Part shown: one piece after another, positions 24,482 to 34,098 of the stretch
How the letters are laid out: each line of letters starts with the position of its first letter
Numbering within the stretch: position 1 is the stretch's first letter
NCBI GenBank assembly: GCA_013791765.1
Contig: VMTC01000009.1
Location: 1-53,783, forward strand
Length of the DNA stretch: 53,783 bases
From: Rhodoferax sp.
Lineage (GTDB): Bacteria; Pseudomonadota; Gammaproteobacteria; Burkholderiales; Burkholderiaceae_C
Direction: 5' to 3'
Notes under the pieces: model-generated
The model's database searches: none
What the model saw: the letters and a program-made list of their open reading frames with translations, nothing else
What the model was told of the DNA's origin: nothing
Position numbers and translations under genes: made by a program

Positions 24482-25228
24482 ATGCGTTTTGACATCGTCA
24501 CGCTGTTTCCCGAGCTATTCGCCCCTTTTCTGTCCAGTGGCATCACGCGCCGCGCCTTTGAGTCGGGCCTGGTCGATGTCCAACTGGCCAATCCGCGTGA
24601 TTTTGCCGCAGGCAACTACAGGCGCGTCGATGATCGCCCTTTTGGTGGCGGCCCCGGCATGGTCATGATGGCCGAACCCCTGGCGCAATGCCTCCATAGC
24701 ATCCAGTCCCAACGGGCTAGAGCCGCCCCGGTGCTGCTTTTTTCGCCGGCGGGCCAGCCGCTCAACCACGCCATGGTTCAGCGTTGGTCTGACAGCCAGG
24801 GCGCGATCCTGATTTGCGGCCGCTACGAGGGCCTGGACCAGCGCTTTATCGATGCCCATGTCACTGAGCAGATCAGCCTGGGTGACTTCGTGCTATCAGG
24901 TGGCGAAATTGCAGCCATGGCCCTGCTCGACGCCGTGGCGCGCCTGCAACCCGGCGTATTGAATGCGCCGGGTAGCCACCAACAGGACAGTTTCAACCCG
25001 GTGCTGGACGGTTTGCTCGATTGCCCGCACTACACCCGGCCCGAGCAGTGGGCGGGTCGGCCGGTGCCGCAGGTGCTGCTGTCAGGCCACCATGTCCAGA
25101 TCGAACACTGGCGGCGGGAACAGCGCTTGCTATTGACATTGCGTCTGCGCCCCGAGTTGATCGACCAGGCGCGCCGGGAGGGGCGCTTGACTGGCGCCGA
25201 CGAAGCTTTTCTGGCCAACCAGCACTGA
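24482..25228 (+). CDS. trmD: tRNA (guanine-37-N1)-methyltransferase
   Basis: A 248-residue SPOUT methyltransferase that methylates G37 of tRNAs to prevent +1 frameshifting. [20 protein letters not shown] starts the fold; [18 protein letters not shown] and the trefoil-knot segments [17 protein letters not shown] and [16 protein letters not shown] bind S-adenosylmethionine. The C-terminal domain has [14 protein letters not shown] and [12 protein letters not shown]. It follows rimM closely. Confidence 0.97.
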   Translation: MRFDIVTLFPELFAPFLSSGITRRAFESGLVDVQLANPRDFAAGNYRRVDDRPFGGGPGMVMMAEPLAQCLHSIQSQRARAAPVLLFSPAGQPLNHAMVQRWSDSQGAILICGRYEGLDQRFIDAHVTEQISLGDFVLSGGEIAAMALLDAVARLQPGVLNAPGSHQQDSFNPVLDGLLDCPHYTRPEQWAGRPVPQVLLSGHHVQIEHWRREQRLLLTLRLRPELIDQARREGRLTGADEAFLANQH

Positions 25229-25289
25229 GGGCGTCTCGCAGCCATGGTCAAAGACGCCCATCGTCCCCGAGGCCAGCGCTTGATCTGGC

Positions 25290-25295
25290 TATAAT
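25290..25295 (+). promoter_or_regulatory. internal TATAAT box and hairpin before rplS
   Basis: TATAAT lies in the 169-base gap between trmD and rplS. A hairpin CAACTGC / GCAGTTG (25327-25345) follows in the leader. Together they suggest extra transcription or control of rplS, but the -35 is weak and the hairpin has no T run. Confidence 0.4.
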
Positions 25296-25397
25296 GGCGG
25301 GCTTACCGATCCTCTGGCTGGCCGTTCAACTGCTGCGTGCAGTTGGCTTCTTGTGTCAATCCCGACACTGGCGCATCCAAGATCATTTGAGGACATC

Positions 25398-25778
25398 ATG
25401 AATCTGATCGAAACCCTTGAGCAGGAAGAAATTGCTCGTCTCGGAAAAATAATTCCCGTATTCGCCCCAGGTGACACCGTTGTGGTGAGCGTCAACGTGG
25501 TTGAAGGTGCGCGCAAACGTGTGCAGGCCTACGAAGGCGTCGTGATTGCAAAACGCAATCGTGGCCTTAACAGCGCCTTTACCGTGCGCAAAATTTCCAG
25601 CGGCGAAGGTGTCGAGCGTACGTTCCAAACCTACAGCCCCTTGATCGCTGGCATCGAAGTCAAGCGCCGTGGCGATGTGCGTCGCGCCAAACTGTATTAC
25701 TTGCGTGATCGCAGCGGCAAGTCGGCACGTATCAAAGAAAAACTGCCAGCCCGCAAGATCAAGACGACCGCTGTCTAA
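25398..25778 (+). CDS. rplS: 50S ribosomal protein L19
   Basis: A 126-residue L19. [17 protein letters not shown] starts the protein; [35 protein letters not shown] and [17 protein letters not shown] are family signatures. The start at 25398 follows TGAGGACATC, with GAGGA as ribosome site; an upstream in-frame ATG at 25353 is not used in this family. It is the last gene of the operon, followed by a strong terminator. Confidence 0.97.
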   Translation: MNLIETLEQEEIARLGKIIPVFAPGDTVVVSVNVVEGARKRVQAYEGVVIAKRNRGLNSAFTVRKISSGEGVERTFQTYSPLIAGIEVKRRGDVRRAKLYYLRDRSGKSARIKEKLPARKIKTTAV

Positions 25779-25792
25779 AGCGCGTTTCTTGC

Positions 25793-25832
25793 AAAAAAGC
25801 CGTCCCAGCGGATGTTTGGGGCGGCTTTTTTA
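25793..25832 (+). terminator. Rho-independent terminator after rplS
   Basis: Stem AAAAAGCCGTCCCA / TGGGGCGGCTTTTT with one wobble pair and a T run, 15 bases after the rplS stop codon. It closes the rpsP operon. Confidence 0.9.
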
Positions 25833-25858
25833 TTGTCTTTTTCAGGTGCTGATCCCTC

Positions 25859-26560
25859 ATGACCATCAACTTGCCCAACAGCGCGCTATCGAGTTTGCCG
25901 CAATTTGACCCGCGTCAGATTCCGGTGATCGGCGTGGATGCCCATTTGCCAGCGGTGCCATTGGCGGCGTTGCAGGCTGCGGCGTTACAGGCACGATTTA
26001 TTTCACCCCCGGTTTGGCAACCCGAAGTCATCGCGGAGCCCCGTTTTTCACAGCGCGCAGCGAGACATGCCGCAGTGCTGGTACCCATCGTTCTGCGCGA
26101 GCACCCGACGATTTTGCTCACTGAGCGTAGCTTGCATCTGTCCAACCATTCGGGGCAAATTGCCTTTCCCGGCGGAACCGCCGACGACGAAGATGTCGAT
26201 GCCGCAGCCACCGCATTGCGCGAAGCGCAAGAAGAAGTCGGACTCAACCCCAGCTTTGTGCAAGTGCTGGGTGCACTGCCGCAGTACCTGACCGGGTCGG
26301 CATTCATCATCACGCCGGTGGTGGCGCTGGTGCAGCCGGGCTTCACGCTGACGCCCAATGCCTTTGAGGTGGCTGACATTTTTGAGGTGCCACTGGAATT
26401 TTTGATGAACCCCGCCCACCATCAACGCCACGCGATGCAATGGCAAGGCGTGCGGCGCGAATGGTTCTCCATGCCGTGGCAGGATCAATTGCACCAGCGC
26501 TTCATTTGGGGAGCCACGGCGGGCATGCTGCGCAACTTCTACCGCCTGCTGTCAGCCTGA
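25859..26560 (+). CDS. nudL: NUDIX hydrolase, CoA pyrophosphatase-like
   Basis: A 233-residue NUDIX protein. The Nudix box starts at GGTADDEDVDAAATALREAQ and continues EEVGL (about residues 104-128), with the catalytic REAQEE. Upstream AAVLVPIVLREHPTILLTERS and SGQIAFPGG are the NudL/CoAse pattern, which hydrolyses coenzyme A to 3',5'-ADP and phosphopantetheine. The protein starts shortly after the rplS terminator and is followed 25 bases later by the CbiB-like gene. Confidence 0.9.
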   Translation: MTINLPNSALSSLPQFDPRQIPVIGVDAHLPAVPLAALQAAALQARFISPPVWQPEVIAEPRFSQRAARHAAVLVPIVLREHPTILLTERSLHLSNHSGQIAFPGGTADDEDVDAAATALREAQEEVGLNPSFVQVLGALPQYLTGSAFIITPVVALVQPGFTLTPNAFEVADIFEVPLEFLMNPAHHQRHAMQWQGVRREWFSMPWQDQLHQRFIWGATAGMLRNFYRLLSA

Positions 26561-26585
26561 TGCCCGGTGCCGTTATGATGAACCC

Positions 26586-27572
26586 ATGAGCTTTATCTCA
26601 GTGCTTTTTGCCCTGCTGCTTGAGCAGGCCCGGCCTTTGAGCAAAGGCAACCCGATCCATGCCGGGCTGCGTGCCTGGGTGCGCTGGAGCACCCGTAATT
26701 TTGACGCGGGCAAGCCCTTTCATGGCTGGCTGGCCTGGGGTTTTGCGGTCGGCGGCCCCTCCCTGGCGGCATTGCTGATTTACTGGCTGCTGATCACATT
26801 TCTGGCTTGGCCGGTGGGCGTGATCTGGAGTGCGGCAGTGCTGTATGCCTGTCTGGGCTTTCGGCAATTCAGTTTCCATTTCACCCAGATTCGGGACGCT
26901 TTGGCCGATGGCGACGAAGACCGCGCCCGCGAGTTGTTGGCCAGTTGGCAACAGATCGATGCCAGCGAGTTGCCGCGCAGCGAAATCGTGCGCCATGTCA
27001 TAGAACATTCGGTGCTGTCGGCGCATCGCCATGTGTTCGGTGTACTGGCCTGGTTCTCGGTGTTGGCGGCTTTTGGTTTTGGTCCAGCCGGTGCGGTGCT
27101 GTACCGGCTGAGCGAATTTGTTGCGCGCTACTGGCAGCACAAGAGCAAAGCCCACCAGCAGCCGGTCAGTGACGCGCTGCAGCAGACCGCAACGGCCATG
27201 TGGACAGCGATTGACTGGTTGCCGGCTCGCATGACCGCCATCAGCTTTGCGGTGGTGGGCAGCTTTGAAGACGCCATCGATGGCTGGCGCAATTACGAGT
27301 CGCGCAATGCCTGTGACAACGACGGCATTGTCCTGGCCGCCACAGCGGGCGCGGTGAACATCCGCTTGGGTGTCGCGGCCCCGTTAGCTTCGGCGGCGCC
27401 CCATGGCGCACCCGCGTTACCGCCACGCACGGTTGACCGGCGCAGAGAAGCCAGGCCGGGACAGACGCCTGAGATGGCTCACCTGGTCATTATTGTTGGC
27501 TTGGTGTGGCGCGCCGTGGTGATGTGGATGTTTCTGCTGGCGCTGTTGACGCTGGCCCGGCTGTTGGGCTAA
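26586..27572 (+). CDS. CobD/CbiB-family-like membrane protein
   Basis: A 328-residue membrane protein with the CobD/CbiB-like start MSFISVLFALLLEQARPL, hydrophobic segments at about 55-90, 145-170 and the C-terminus, and VGSFEDAIDGWRNYESRN further on. In cobalamin synthesis CobD/CbiB attaches the aminopropanol arm. This branch lies in many Burkholderiales without other cob genes, and none are seen here, so the function is unproven. It is followed by hisC, with a repeat in between. Confidence 0.7.
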   Translation: MSFISVLFALLLEQARPLSKGNPIHAGLRAWVRWSTRNFDAGKPFHGWLAWGFAVGGPSLAALLIYWLLITFLAWPVGVIWSAAVLYACLGFRQFSFHFTQIRDALADGDEDRARELLASWQQIDASELPRSEIVRHVIEHSVLSAHRHVFGVLAWFSVLAAFGFGPAGAVLYRLSEFVARYWQHKSKAHQQPVSDALQQTATAMWTAIDWLPARMTAISFAVVGSFEDAIDGWRNYESRNACDNDGIVLAATAGAVNIRLGVAAPLASAAPHGAPALPPRTVDRRREARPGQTPEMAHLVIIVGLVWRAVVMWMFLLALLTLARLLG

Positions 27573-27587
27573 TATTTATAATAAATC

Positions 27588-27636
27588 GAGCTCTAGCCCA
27601 CGTCCTTAATGCGTATGCAGCTATTAAAATTGAATC
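27588..27636 (+). repeat. GCCC-N20-GCTA repeat, copy 7, covering the hisC start codon
   Basis: GCCC at 27596-27599, 20 bases, then GCTATTAAAATT from 27620; the TAGC end is lost. The hisC ATG (27609) lies inside the N20 part, so the first residues MRMQLLKLN are encoded by repeat sequence. Confidence 0.8.
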
Positions 27637-28730
27637 AAAATTCTGACTTTAACGCTTCGTTTTACAGCCCGGTTGTGCCTCGGCTCGTACCTTATGTGCC
27701 GGGAGAGCAACCCAAGATTGACGGTTTGGTCAAGCTCAATACCAACGAAAACCCGTACCCGCCCTCACCCCGTGTGCTGGCCGCCATCCATCTGGCAGCG
27801 CAGCAGGGTTTGCAGCTTTACCCTGATCCTGAAGCCACGGCATTACGCCAAACCATCGCGGCGCACCATCGCTTGGCGCCGCAGCAAGTCTTCTTGGGCA
27901 ATGGCTCCGACGAGGTGCTGGCCCATGCCTTTTTCGCCTTCTTTCAGCACGGTTGCCCGCTCTTGATACCCGACATCAGCTACAGCTTCTACCAGGTGTA
28001 CTGCCGGCTCTACGGCATCCCGGTTGAAACCGTGCCTTTGACCGAAGCCCTGTGCCTTGACGTCGCGGCTTACGCCCGTAGCGACGGTGCAGCTGTGGCT
28101 GGCGTCGTCATCGCTAACCCGAATGCACCCACGGGTGTCGGCCTGCCGCTGCAAAAGGTGGAACAACTGCTGCGTCTGCACCCGCAGCGCGTGGTGCTCG
28201 TGGATGAAGCGTATGTGGACTTCGGCGGCGACAGCGCAATCGGCTTGATTGCGCAGTATCCCAATCTGCTGGTGGTTCACACCTTGTCCAAATCGCGCTC
28301 ACTCGCCGGTCTACGGATCGGTTTTGCCTGCGGCCAGGCGCACTTGATTGAGGCGCTGGAACGTGTCAAGAACAGCTTCAATTCCTATCCGCTGGACCGA
28401 CTGGCCATTGCGGGCGGGGTCGCGGCTTTTGAGGATCAAGCCTGGTTCGAGCAGACCCGCCGCGCCGTGATGAGCAGCCGCGAAGGGCTGGTGCTGGCGC
28501 TGGAAGATTTGGGCTTTCAGGTGCTGCCCTCACAAGCCAATTTTGTGTTCGCACGCCATCCCCAGCACGATGCACAGGCCATCGCTGCTGCCCTGCGCTC
28601 GCGCGGCGTGTTGGTGCGGCACTTCCAGCTGGCGCGCATCGAGCAGTACTTGCGCATCAGCATCGGCACGCCAGCGCAATGCGATGCTTTGCTGCAGGCG
28701 CTCGCCTCAGTACTTGCGACGCTGGCTTAA
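27609..28730 (+). CDS. hisC: histidinol-phosphate aminotransferase
   Basis: A 373-residue fold-type I aminotransferase of the HisC family, which converts imidazole acetol phosphate to histidinol phosphate with pyridoxal phosphate. [56 protein letters not shown] and the PLP-lysine segment [16 protein letters not shown] are present. The N-terminus ([15 protein letters not shown]) is unlike other HisC and is partly encoded by a repeat; the conserved part starts at [18 protein letters not shown]. An ATG at 27615 is an alternative start. It overlaps the convergent rsgA by 24 bases. Confidence 0.92.
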   Translation: MRMQLLKLNQNSDFNASFYSPVVPRLVPYVPGEQPKIDGLVKLNTNENPYPPSPRVLAAIHLAAQQGLQLYPDPEATALRQTIAAHHRLAPQQVFLGNGSDEVLAHAFFAFFQHGCPLLIPDISYSFYQVYCRLYGIPVETVPLTEALCLDVAAYARSDGAAVAGVVIANPNAPTGVGLPLQKVEQLLRLHPQRVVLVDEAYVDFGGDSAIGLIAQYPNLLVVHTLSKSRSLAGLRIGFACGQAHLIEALERVKNSFNSYPLDRLAIAGGVAAFEDQAWFEQTRRAVMSSREGLVLALEDLGFQVLPSQANFVFARHPQHDAQAIAAALRSRGVLVRHFQLARIEQYLRISIGTPAQCDALLQALASVLATLA

Positions 28731-29627
28731 CTCCGCATACAAGTCGCTGTAAATTTTATAGCGGTTCGCGCTTATCCCGTCCGGGCTACCGTTGGGTTTG
28801 ACGGCGGCCATGACGCCGCAACCGGGTTCATGCAGGTGACTGCAGTTATAAAACTTGCAGTTGGCCACATGCGGTTTGAAGTCCGGCATATAGGCCGCCA
28901 ACTGCGCCGGGTCGATGTGATTCAAGCCAAACTCCTGGAAGCCCGGTGAGTCAATCAAGGCCGTTTGTTTTTCCGCGTCAACCCAATACCAGGTGGTGCT
29001 GGTGGTGGTGTGCTTGCCGGAGTTGAGGGCTTGTGAAATCTCGCCGGTTTGCGCCAGGGCGCCCGGTGCCAGCAGGTTGATCAAAGTGCTTTTGCCCGCG
29101 CCCGACGGCCCCAGCACCAGCGTTGTTTTGCCGTGCAGTAGCTTGAGCAGTTCGGCGTGATCAACATCACCTGATTGTTTGAGCGACAGCGGCAGCACGC
29201 CGTAATGCATTTGCCGGTAAGGCCGCAGCCACGCCCAGGCGCGCGCGAAGGGCTCGACCAGATCACTTTTGTTGAGGGCGATGATGGGTGTGATGTGCTC
29301 CGCCTCCGCCGCGATCAGCGCGCGCGAGAGCTGGCTGCTGGAGAACTCGGGTTCCGCCGCGATCAGGATCAGTATCTGGTCCAGATTGGCCGCAAATGAC
29401 TTGGTGCGAACCTCATCCTGACGGTAAAACACGTTGCGACGTTCTTCGATCTTTTCAATTGTGCCCTCGTCCTGCGAGGCCTGCCACAGGACGCGGTCTC
29501 CCACCAGCCCCTGGCTTTTCTTGCCGCGCGAGTGGCAAATCAGTCGCTTTCCTTCCGGTGTCTCGACCAGAAAGTGGCGGCCATAGTTGGCGACGATCAG
29601 GCCGCGGTCGAGGGTGGCCCGTTCCAT
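28707..29627 (-). CDS. rsgA: small ribosomal subunit biogenesis GTPase RsgA
   Basis: A 306-residue circularly permuted GTPase that acts in 30S maturation. After an OB-fold domain ([18 protein letters not shown]), G4 is [10 protein letters not shown]1 [14 protein letters not shown] and G3 [10 protein letters not shown]. The zinc motif is [16 protein letters not shown] (C-x5-C-x-H-x5-C). The start at 29627 gives the usual length; the longer frame runs through phhB. It overlaps the end of hisC. Its C-terminal region overlaps a candidate repeat copy. phhB lies directly upstream on the same strand. Confidence 0.95.
   Translation of the reverse strand: MERATLDRGLIVANYGRHFLVETPEGKRLICHSRGKKSQGLVGDRVLWQASQDEGTIEKIEERRNVFYRQDEVRTKSFAANLDQILILIAAEPEFSSSQLSRALIAAEAEHITPIIALNKSDLVEPFARAWAWLRPYRQMHYGVLPLSLKQSGDVDHAELLKLLHGKTTLVLGPSGAGKSTLINLLAPGALAQTGEISQALNSGKHTTTSTTWYWVDAEKQTALIDSPGFQEFGLNHIDPAQLAAYMPDFKPHVANCKFYNCSHLHEPGCGVMAAVKPNGSPDGISANRYKIYSDLYAELSQRRKY
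28746..28790 (-). repeat. GCCC-N20-GCTA repeat, copy 8, in the rsgA C-terminus
   Basis: The complement of GCCC at 28783-28786 is exactly 20 bases from the 17-base GCTA...AGC block (28746-28762), and ATAAGCG is at the same place as in copy 5. It encodes [15 protein letters not shown] in a different frame from the other coding copies. RsgA C-termini are naturally similar here, so part of the match may be convergence. Confidence 0.5.
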
Positions 29628-29652
29628 CAAGCGTGTCCTTCGCGTGTGGCCG

Positions 29653-29988
29653 TCATGCGAACAGGGCCTCAACCCGCGCCGCGCAATCAAAGTCGCTTCG
29701 CGAGAGACCGCCGATATCATGGGTATTGAAACGCACCGCACAACGGTTGAAACGCACCGACAAATCGGGGTGGTGATCTTGCCGATGCGCGATGAAGGCC
29801 AGCGCATTCACGAAGGCCATGGTCTCGTGGTAATTCGCAAAGCTGAAAGTCTTTTCAATGGCCACGTCGGCCCCATCGCCGGAGAGTTGCCAGCCTTCCA
29901 GTTTTGCCAGATTTGTGACTATTTCTGTAGCGCTAAACGCAGGTCTAGCGGGGGCTAGCGCCTCATTTGTCTTCAGAATAGTGTTCAT
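29653..29988 (-). CDS. phhB: pterin-4a-carbinolamine dehydratase
   Basis: A 111-residue dehydratase that regenerates tetrahydropterin for aromatic amino acid hydroxylases. The core has LAKLEGWQLSGDGADVAIEK, FVNALAFIAHRQDHHPDLSV (catalytic H-x-H-H-P-D) and VRFNTHDIGGLSRSDF. The extra N-terminus (MNTILKTNEALAPARP and on to about residue 23) is partly encoded by a repeat copy. No hydroxylase gene is nearby. It lies 25 bases upstream of rsgA and downstream of the M48 protease gene on the same strand. Confidence 0.92.
   Translation of the reverse strand: MNTILKTNEALAPARPAFSATEIVTNLAKLEGWQLSGDGADVAIEKTFSFANYHETMAFVNALAFIAHRQDHHPDLSVRFNRCAVRFNTHDIGGLSRSDFDCAARVEALFA
29915..29963 (-). repeat. GCCC-N20-GCTA repeat, copy 9, in phhB
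   Basis: The complement of GCCC at 29952-29955 and the 17-base block at 29915-29931, 20 bases apart. It encodes EALAPARPAFSATEIV in the GCC-first frame, in the sense direction, just before the conserved dehydratase core. Confidence 0.75.
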
Positions 29989-30009
29989 GGTGTCATTCTT
30001 TCGAGGGGT

Positions 30010-31287
30010 TCAGCTCGCCATCCGCGCCAAGCGCTCGGATGCCGGCGGATGTGAGTAGTAAAACTTCACATAGAGCGGATCAGGTGTCAGCGTCGAGGCG
30101 TTGTCTTCATACAACTTGAGCAATGCCGTGGCAAGATCCGGGCCGCTGGTCTGAAGCGTGGCATAGGCGTCGGCTTCAAACTCATGCTTGCGCGAAAAGT
30201 AGGCCATGATTGGCGCCATGAAGAAGCTGAACACCGGCAGGGCCAGCATGAACAGCAGCAAAGCCAGCGCGTCATTGGGCGCACCCAGATTGGGTTGTAC
30301 ACCAAGGCCGGCGTAAAACCACAGCTTGGTGCTCAGCCACCCGAGCAGGGCAAAGCCCACCAGGCTGAGGGCGAACATGGACACGATGCGTTTGATGATG
30401 TGTTTGTGCTTGAAGTGGCCCAGTTCGTGCGCCAGCACAGCCTCCACTTCACTGGCGGACAGTTTGGCCAGCAGGGTGTCATAAAACACCACCCGCTTGG
30501 AGGCTCCAAAGCCGGTGAAATAAGCGTTGGCATGGGCACTGCGTTTGGAGCCGTCCATCACGAACAAGCCCTTGGCGGCAAAGCCGCAACGTTGCATCAG
30601 CGCCGTCACGCGGGCCTTCAGGGCCTCATCCTCCAGCGGCGCAAACTTGTTGAACAGCGGGGCAATGAAAGTCGGGTAGATCAACAGCAGCAGCAAATTG
30701 AAACCCATCCACACGCCCCAGGCCCACAGCCACCACCAACTGCCCGTCGCACCCATCATCCATAAAATCAGTGCGGCAATCGGCAGGCCCACCACAGCCC
30801 CGATCAGGCTTGACTTGAGCAAATCGAGCAACCAGAGCCGGGGCGTCATCTTGTTGAAGCCGAAGCGCGCCTCGATCACGAAGGTCTGGTACAGGGTCAC
30901 GGGCAAATCGATCAGGCCGCTGATCAGCACAAAGGCCGCAAGCAGCGCGATTTGCTGTCCCATGCCGCCGCCCAGCCAACCGAGCAGCGCCTGGTTGAGG
31001 CTCGACAGCCCCCCCAGCAAGGTCCACCCCACAAGAACAGCAGCGCCCAGGGCCAGCTCCAGCAGCCCAAAACGCGCTTTGGTGAGGGTGTAGTCGGCTG
31101 CCTTCTGGTGAGCGACAAGCAGGATCGTCTGGGCGAAGGCCGGTGGCACTTGCCCGCGGTGCTTTGCCACGTGCCGGATCTGCCGCGAGTTGAGCCAGAA
31201 GTTCAGCGCCAGACCGGCGAGCAATGCCAGCGCAAAGACCATGGTCAACACCAATGAAGGGGAAAGAGAGGGAAACGGATCAGCCAT
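30010..31287 (-). CDS. M48-family membrane metalloprotease (Ste24/CaaX protease 1-like)
   Basis: A 425-residue integral membrane zinc protease of the M48 family. Several membrane helices (about 12-32, 68-90, 105-130, 150-205, 300-330, 340-365) surround the active site HELGH at 287-291; the third ligand lies in KHEFEAD near 370. The order and length match Ste24-type CaaX protease homologues. Bacterial substrates are unknown but probably misfolded membrane proteins. The start at 31287 is chosen because the longer frame overlaps orn. It diverges from orn with a 37-base gap. Confidence 0.9.
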   Translation of the reverse strand: MADPFPSLSPSLVLTMVFALALLAGLALNFWLNSRQIRHVAKHRGQVPPAFAQTILLVAHQKAADYTLTKARFGLLELALGAAVLVGWTLLGGLSSLNQALLGWLGGGMGQQIALLAAFVLISGLIDLPVTLYQTFVIEARFGFNKMTPRLWLLDLLKSSLIGAVVGLPIAALILWMMGATGSWWWLWAWGVWMGFNLLLLLIYPTFIAPLFNKFAPLEDEALKARVTALMQRCGFAAKGLFVMDGSKRSAHANAYFTGFGASKRVVFYDTLLAKLSASEVEAVLAHELGHFKHKHIIKRIVSMFALSLVGFALLGWLSTKLWFYAGLGVQPNLGAPNDALALLLFMLALPVFSFFMAPIMAYFSRKHEFEADAYATLQTSGPDLATALLKLYEDNASTLTPDPLYVKFYYSHPPASERLARMAS

Positions 31288-31324
31288 GGCGAGCGAGTTT
31301 ATGTCATCGGCGACAATTCTCGTG

Positions 31325-31912
31325 ATGGAATCCACCAACACCCCTGTGGCAAGCGTAACGCTGGCCAAATCCGACCAGAATCTGGTGTGGCTTGATTGCG
31401 AGATGACGGGCCTGGATCCAGAGGTAGAGCGGATCATCGAGATTGCCGTGATTGTCACCGGCCCCAACCTTGAATGCCGAATCGAAGGCCCGGTGTTGGT
31501 GATCCACCAAAGCGATGAATTGCTTGGCAAGATGGACAAATGGAACACCGGCACGCATGGCAAAACCGGTTTGACTGACAAGGTCAAGGCCTCGAGCTTG
31601 CTGGAGGTGCAAGCCGAAGCACAACTGATCGAATTCCTGAGTCAGTATGTTCCCAAAAAAACCTCGCCCATGTGCGGCAACAGCATCGGCCAGGATCGGC
31701 GTTTTTTGGCGAAGTACATGCCCAAGCTGGAGGCTTTCTTCCACTACCGCAACCTGGATGTGAGCACGCTCAAGGAGTTGTCCAAACGTTGGCGTCCTGA
31801 TGTGTACAAATCGTTCAAAAAGAAGCAGCGCCACACCGCCTTGGCCGACGTGCACGAGTCGATTGACGAACTGGAACACTACCGCAAACACTTCATCAGG
31901 CTGGTCGATTAG
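31325..31912 (+). CDS. orn: oligoribonuclease
   Basis: A 195-residue DEDDh 3'-5' exonuclease that degrades short oligoribonucleotides, including pGpG. Exo I is [19 protein letters not shown], followed by [18 protein letters not shown] (Exo II) and [19 protein letters not shown] (Exo III with the catalytic His). The start at 31325 matches family length; in-frame ATGs at 31286 and 31301 lie closer to or in the divergent M48 gene. The next gene is the DEAD-box helicase, 236 bases downstream. Confidence 0.95.
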   Translation: MESTNTPVASVTLAKSDQNLVWLDCEMTGLDPEVERIIEIAVIVTGPNLECRIEGPVLVIHQSDELLGKMDKWNTGTHGKTGLTDKVKASSLLEVQAEAQLIEFLSQYVPKKTSPMCGNSIGQDRRFLAKYMPKLEAFFHYRNLDVSTLKELSKRWRPDVYKSFKKKQRHTALADVHESIDELEHYRKHFIRLVD

Positions 31913-32110
31913 GTAAAAACCCGAATCCGTGGCATAATTTGAGGCTGCACTGCAAACTGCCGTGCATATTTGTACATCTCCCTTCATTCACAGGCCCACA
32001 GCGAATTCGCATTTGCGTTTTCCACAATAGGGTCCCAGCGCTGATTGAACTCCTAGTGAGTCAGAGCAGGTTTCGTTTGATGGTTGATGTTTTTTAACCA
32101 TTGACGGAGC

Positions 32111-32129
32111 CGTCGCAAACCTTGCGACG
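32111..32129 (+). promoter_or_regulatory. leader hairpin of the DEAD-box helicase gene
   Basis: A perfect 8-bp stem CGTCGCAA / TTGCGACG with loop ACC lies 19 bases before the start codon, in a long leader of up to 236 bases. Helicases of this type are often cold-induced through their leader, so this may be a thermosensitive or autoregulatory element. Confidence 0.45.
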
Positions 32130-32148
32130 CTCGCGTGTGAGTAAATTC

Positions 32149-34035
32149 ATGACTGACGCTATTCAAGCGACGGGCGAAACATCGCTTGTCGAAAATTCTT
32201 CCAATGACACCATCGAAGTGATGCCAAAGGTGTCGCAAGTGGCTGCCGCCATTCAAACCGCCCAGGCGCCCGACGCCGCTGAGGCCGTGGCGGTGGCGGT
32301 GGCCGAAGTCCCCAACGGCTTTGTCACCCTGGGCCTGGCGCCCGAGTTGATTCAAGCTGTGAAAGACCTGGGCTTCACCCAGCCCACCACGGTGCAGCTC
32401 AAGACCATTCCGCTGGCCATGCAAGGCCACAGCGCCAACGATGCTGCAGCGCGCTTCATCGACCTGATGGTGTCAAGCCAGACCGGCAGTGGCAAGACCG
32501 CCGCTTTTCTGTTGCCCGTGCTGCACACCCTGCTGACCCAACAAGCACAGGCCGAGGCGAAAGAACGTAGCGATTTCGAACGCGCTGTGGCTGATGCGGC
32601 GGCCAAAGGTGAGGCGCCCCCGAAGCGCGCCAAGCGCAAAGACCCGACCAATCCGCGCCATTTCGCACCGGCCGCACCTGGCGCCCTGATCGTTTGCCCG
32701 ACGCGCGAACTGGCGCAGCAAGTCGCGCACGACGCAATTGATCTGGTACAACATTGCCGCGGTCTTCGCGTTGCCAACATTGTCGGCGGCATGCCCTACC
32801 AGTTGCAGATTGCCAAGCTGCAAAATGCCAACCTCGTGGTCGCCACCCCCGGTCGTTTGCTCGATCTGCAGCGCTCGATGCAAATCAAGCTCGATCAGGT
32901 GCAGTTTCTGGTGGTGGACGAAGCCGACCGCATGCTGGACCTGGGCTTCTCCGATGACCTGGCTGAAATCAACCAGCTGACCATCGAGCGCAAGCAAACC
33001 ATGATGTTCAGCGCCACATTTGCGCCGCGCATCCAGCAACTGGCATCGCGTGTCATGCGCGAACCCCAGCGCCTGCAAATCGATTCGCCGCAAGAAAAGC
33101 ACGCCAACATCAGCCAGAAACTGTTCTGGGCCGACAACGCCCAGCACAAACGCAAATTGCTTGATCACTGGCTGCGCGACACCACCATCAACCAGGCGCT
33201 GGTATTTGCCAGCACCCAGATCGAATGCGACGGTTTGGCCAACGATTTGCAGCAAGAGGGCTTCTCCGCTGTCGCCCTGCATGGCGCATTGAGCCAGGGC
33301 CTGCGCAACCGCCGCTTGATGGCCTTGCGCCAAGGTCAAGTGCAAATTCTGGTGGCAACCGACGTGGCCGCGCGCGGCATTGACGTGCCCACAGTCACGC
33401 ACGTGTTCAACTTCGGTTTGCCCATGAAGGCAGAAGATTACACGCACCGCATTGGACGCACCGGTCGCGCCGGGCGTGACGGTATTGCCGTGACCTTTGC
33501 CGAGTTCCGTGATCGGCGCAAGATCATGGACATTGAGCACTACACCCATCAGCAGTTCAAGGGCGAAACCATTCCCGGCATGGAACCGCAACAGCGTTTC
33601 CCCGATTCGCGTCCCACTTCCAATTTTGGCGGCCGTGACAGCCGCAATGGTGGCGGCGACTACCAATCCCGTGAGCGTGGTTTTGGCGGCGGTGGTCGTA
33701 CAGGCGGTTTCGGTGCCAATCGCGGTGGCTTTGCCGACAGAAACGCGGGCGCGCCCCGAGATTCAGGCCCCAGCAACGGTTACCAAAATGCCAGCAACAA
33801 TGGCTTCGGGCAGCGTGACACCCGCAGTGGCGGCGCGCCCGAAGGATTCAACTACGAACGCAAAGGCGGCTTCAATGACCGTTTTGCCGGCGCCCGCAAC
33901 GACGGCCCCGCGCCGCGTAGTGACTTTGGTGCCCGCAAGCCAGCGTTTGGCAAGCCCATGGGTGTGAAGCCCGGCAACGGTGGCAAGGTGTTTGTGCCGC
34001 GCGACGCTAAAAAACGCCCCGCACGCAGCGCCTGA
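32149..34035 (+). CDS. rhlE: DEAD-box RNA helicase with RGG-like tail
   Basis: A 628-residue ATP-dependent RNA helicase. After an N-terminal extension, the Q motif (FVTLGLAPELIQAV) is followed by motif I (SSQTGSGKTAAFLLP), Ia (PTRELAQQV), II DEAD (VDEADRMLD), III (SAT), and IVa to VI (HRIGRTGRAGRDG). From about residue 480 the tail is Gly-, Arg- and Asn-rich (for example GGGGRTGGFGANRGGF), a disordered RNA-binding tail. An unusual insert lies between motifs I and Ia (QAQAEAKERSDFERAVADAA), rich in Ala, Glu and Lys. RhlE/SrmB-type is the best assignment. It probably acts in RNA decay or ribosome assembly, especially in the cold. Confidence 0.92.
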   Translation: MTDAIQATGETSLVENSSNDTIEVMPKVSQVAAAIQTAQAPDAAEAVAVAVAEVPNGFVTLGLAPELIQAVKDLGFTQPTTVQLKTIPLAMQGHSANDAAARFIDLMVSSQTGSGKTAAFLLPVLHTLLTQQAQAEAKERSDFERAVADAAAKGEAPPKRAKRKDPTNPRHFAPAAPGALIVCPTRELAQQVAHDAIDLVQHCRGLRVANIVGGMPYQLQIAKLQNANLVVATPGRLLDLQRSMQIKLDQVQFLVVDEADRMLDLGFSDDLAEINQLTIERKQTMMFSATFAPRIQQLASRVMREPQRLQIDSPQEKHANISQKLFWADNAQHKRKLLDHWLRDTTINQALVFASTQIECDGLANDLQQEGFSAVALHGALSQGLRNRRLMALRQGQVQILVATDVAARGIDVPTVTHVFNFGLPMKAEDYTHRIGRTGRAGRDGIAVTFAEFRDRRKIMDIEHYTHQQFKGETIPGMEPQQRFPDSRPTSNFGGRDSRNGGGDYQSRERGFGGGGRTGGFGANRGGFADRNAGAPRDSGPSNGYQNASNNGFGQRDTRSGGAPEGFNYERKGGFNDRFAGARNDGPAPRSDFGARKPAFGKPMGVKPGNGGKVFVPRDAKKRPARSA

Positions 34036-34064
34036 TACCAGCCCGGCGAAGCAATGCTACAAAG

Positions 34065-34098
34065 AACCCCCCGTAAATCTCTGATATACGGGGGTTTT
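34065..34098 (+). terminator. terminator of the helicase gene
   Basis: Stem AACCCCC-GTA / TAC-GGGGGTT with TTTT, flanked by an outer pair GCAATGC (34051) / GCATTGC (34097), about 30 bases after the stop codon. Confidence 0.75.

Noticed and set aside
24680-24725. A possible repeat copy in trmD (CATAGC...GGGCTAGAGCC)
   Set aside because: TAGC and GGGC are only 13 bases apart instead of 20, and the reading frame is that of the antisense orientation. Probably chance.
32473-33666. Large antisense frame in the helicase gene
   Set aside because: Mirror of codon bias in the DEAD-box gene; no ribosome site and no domain.
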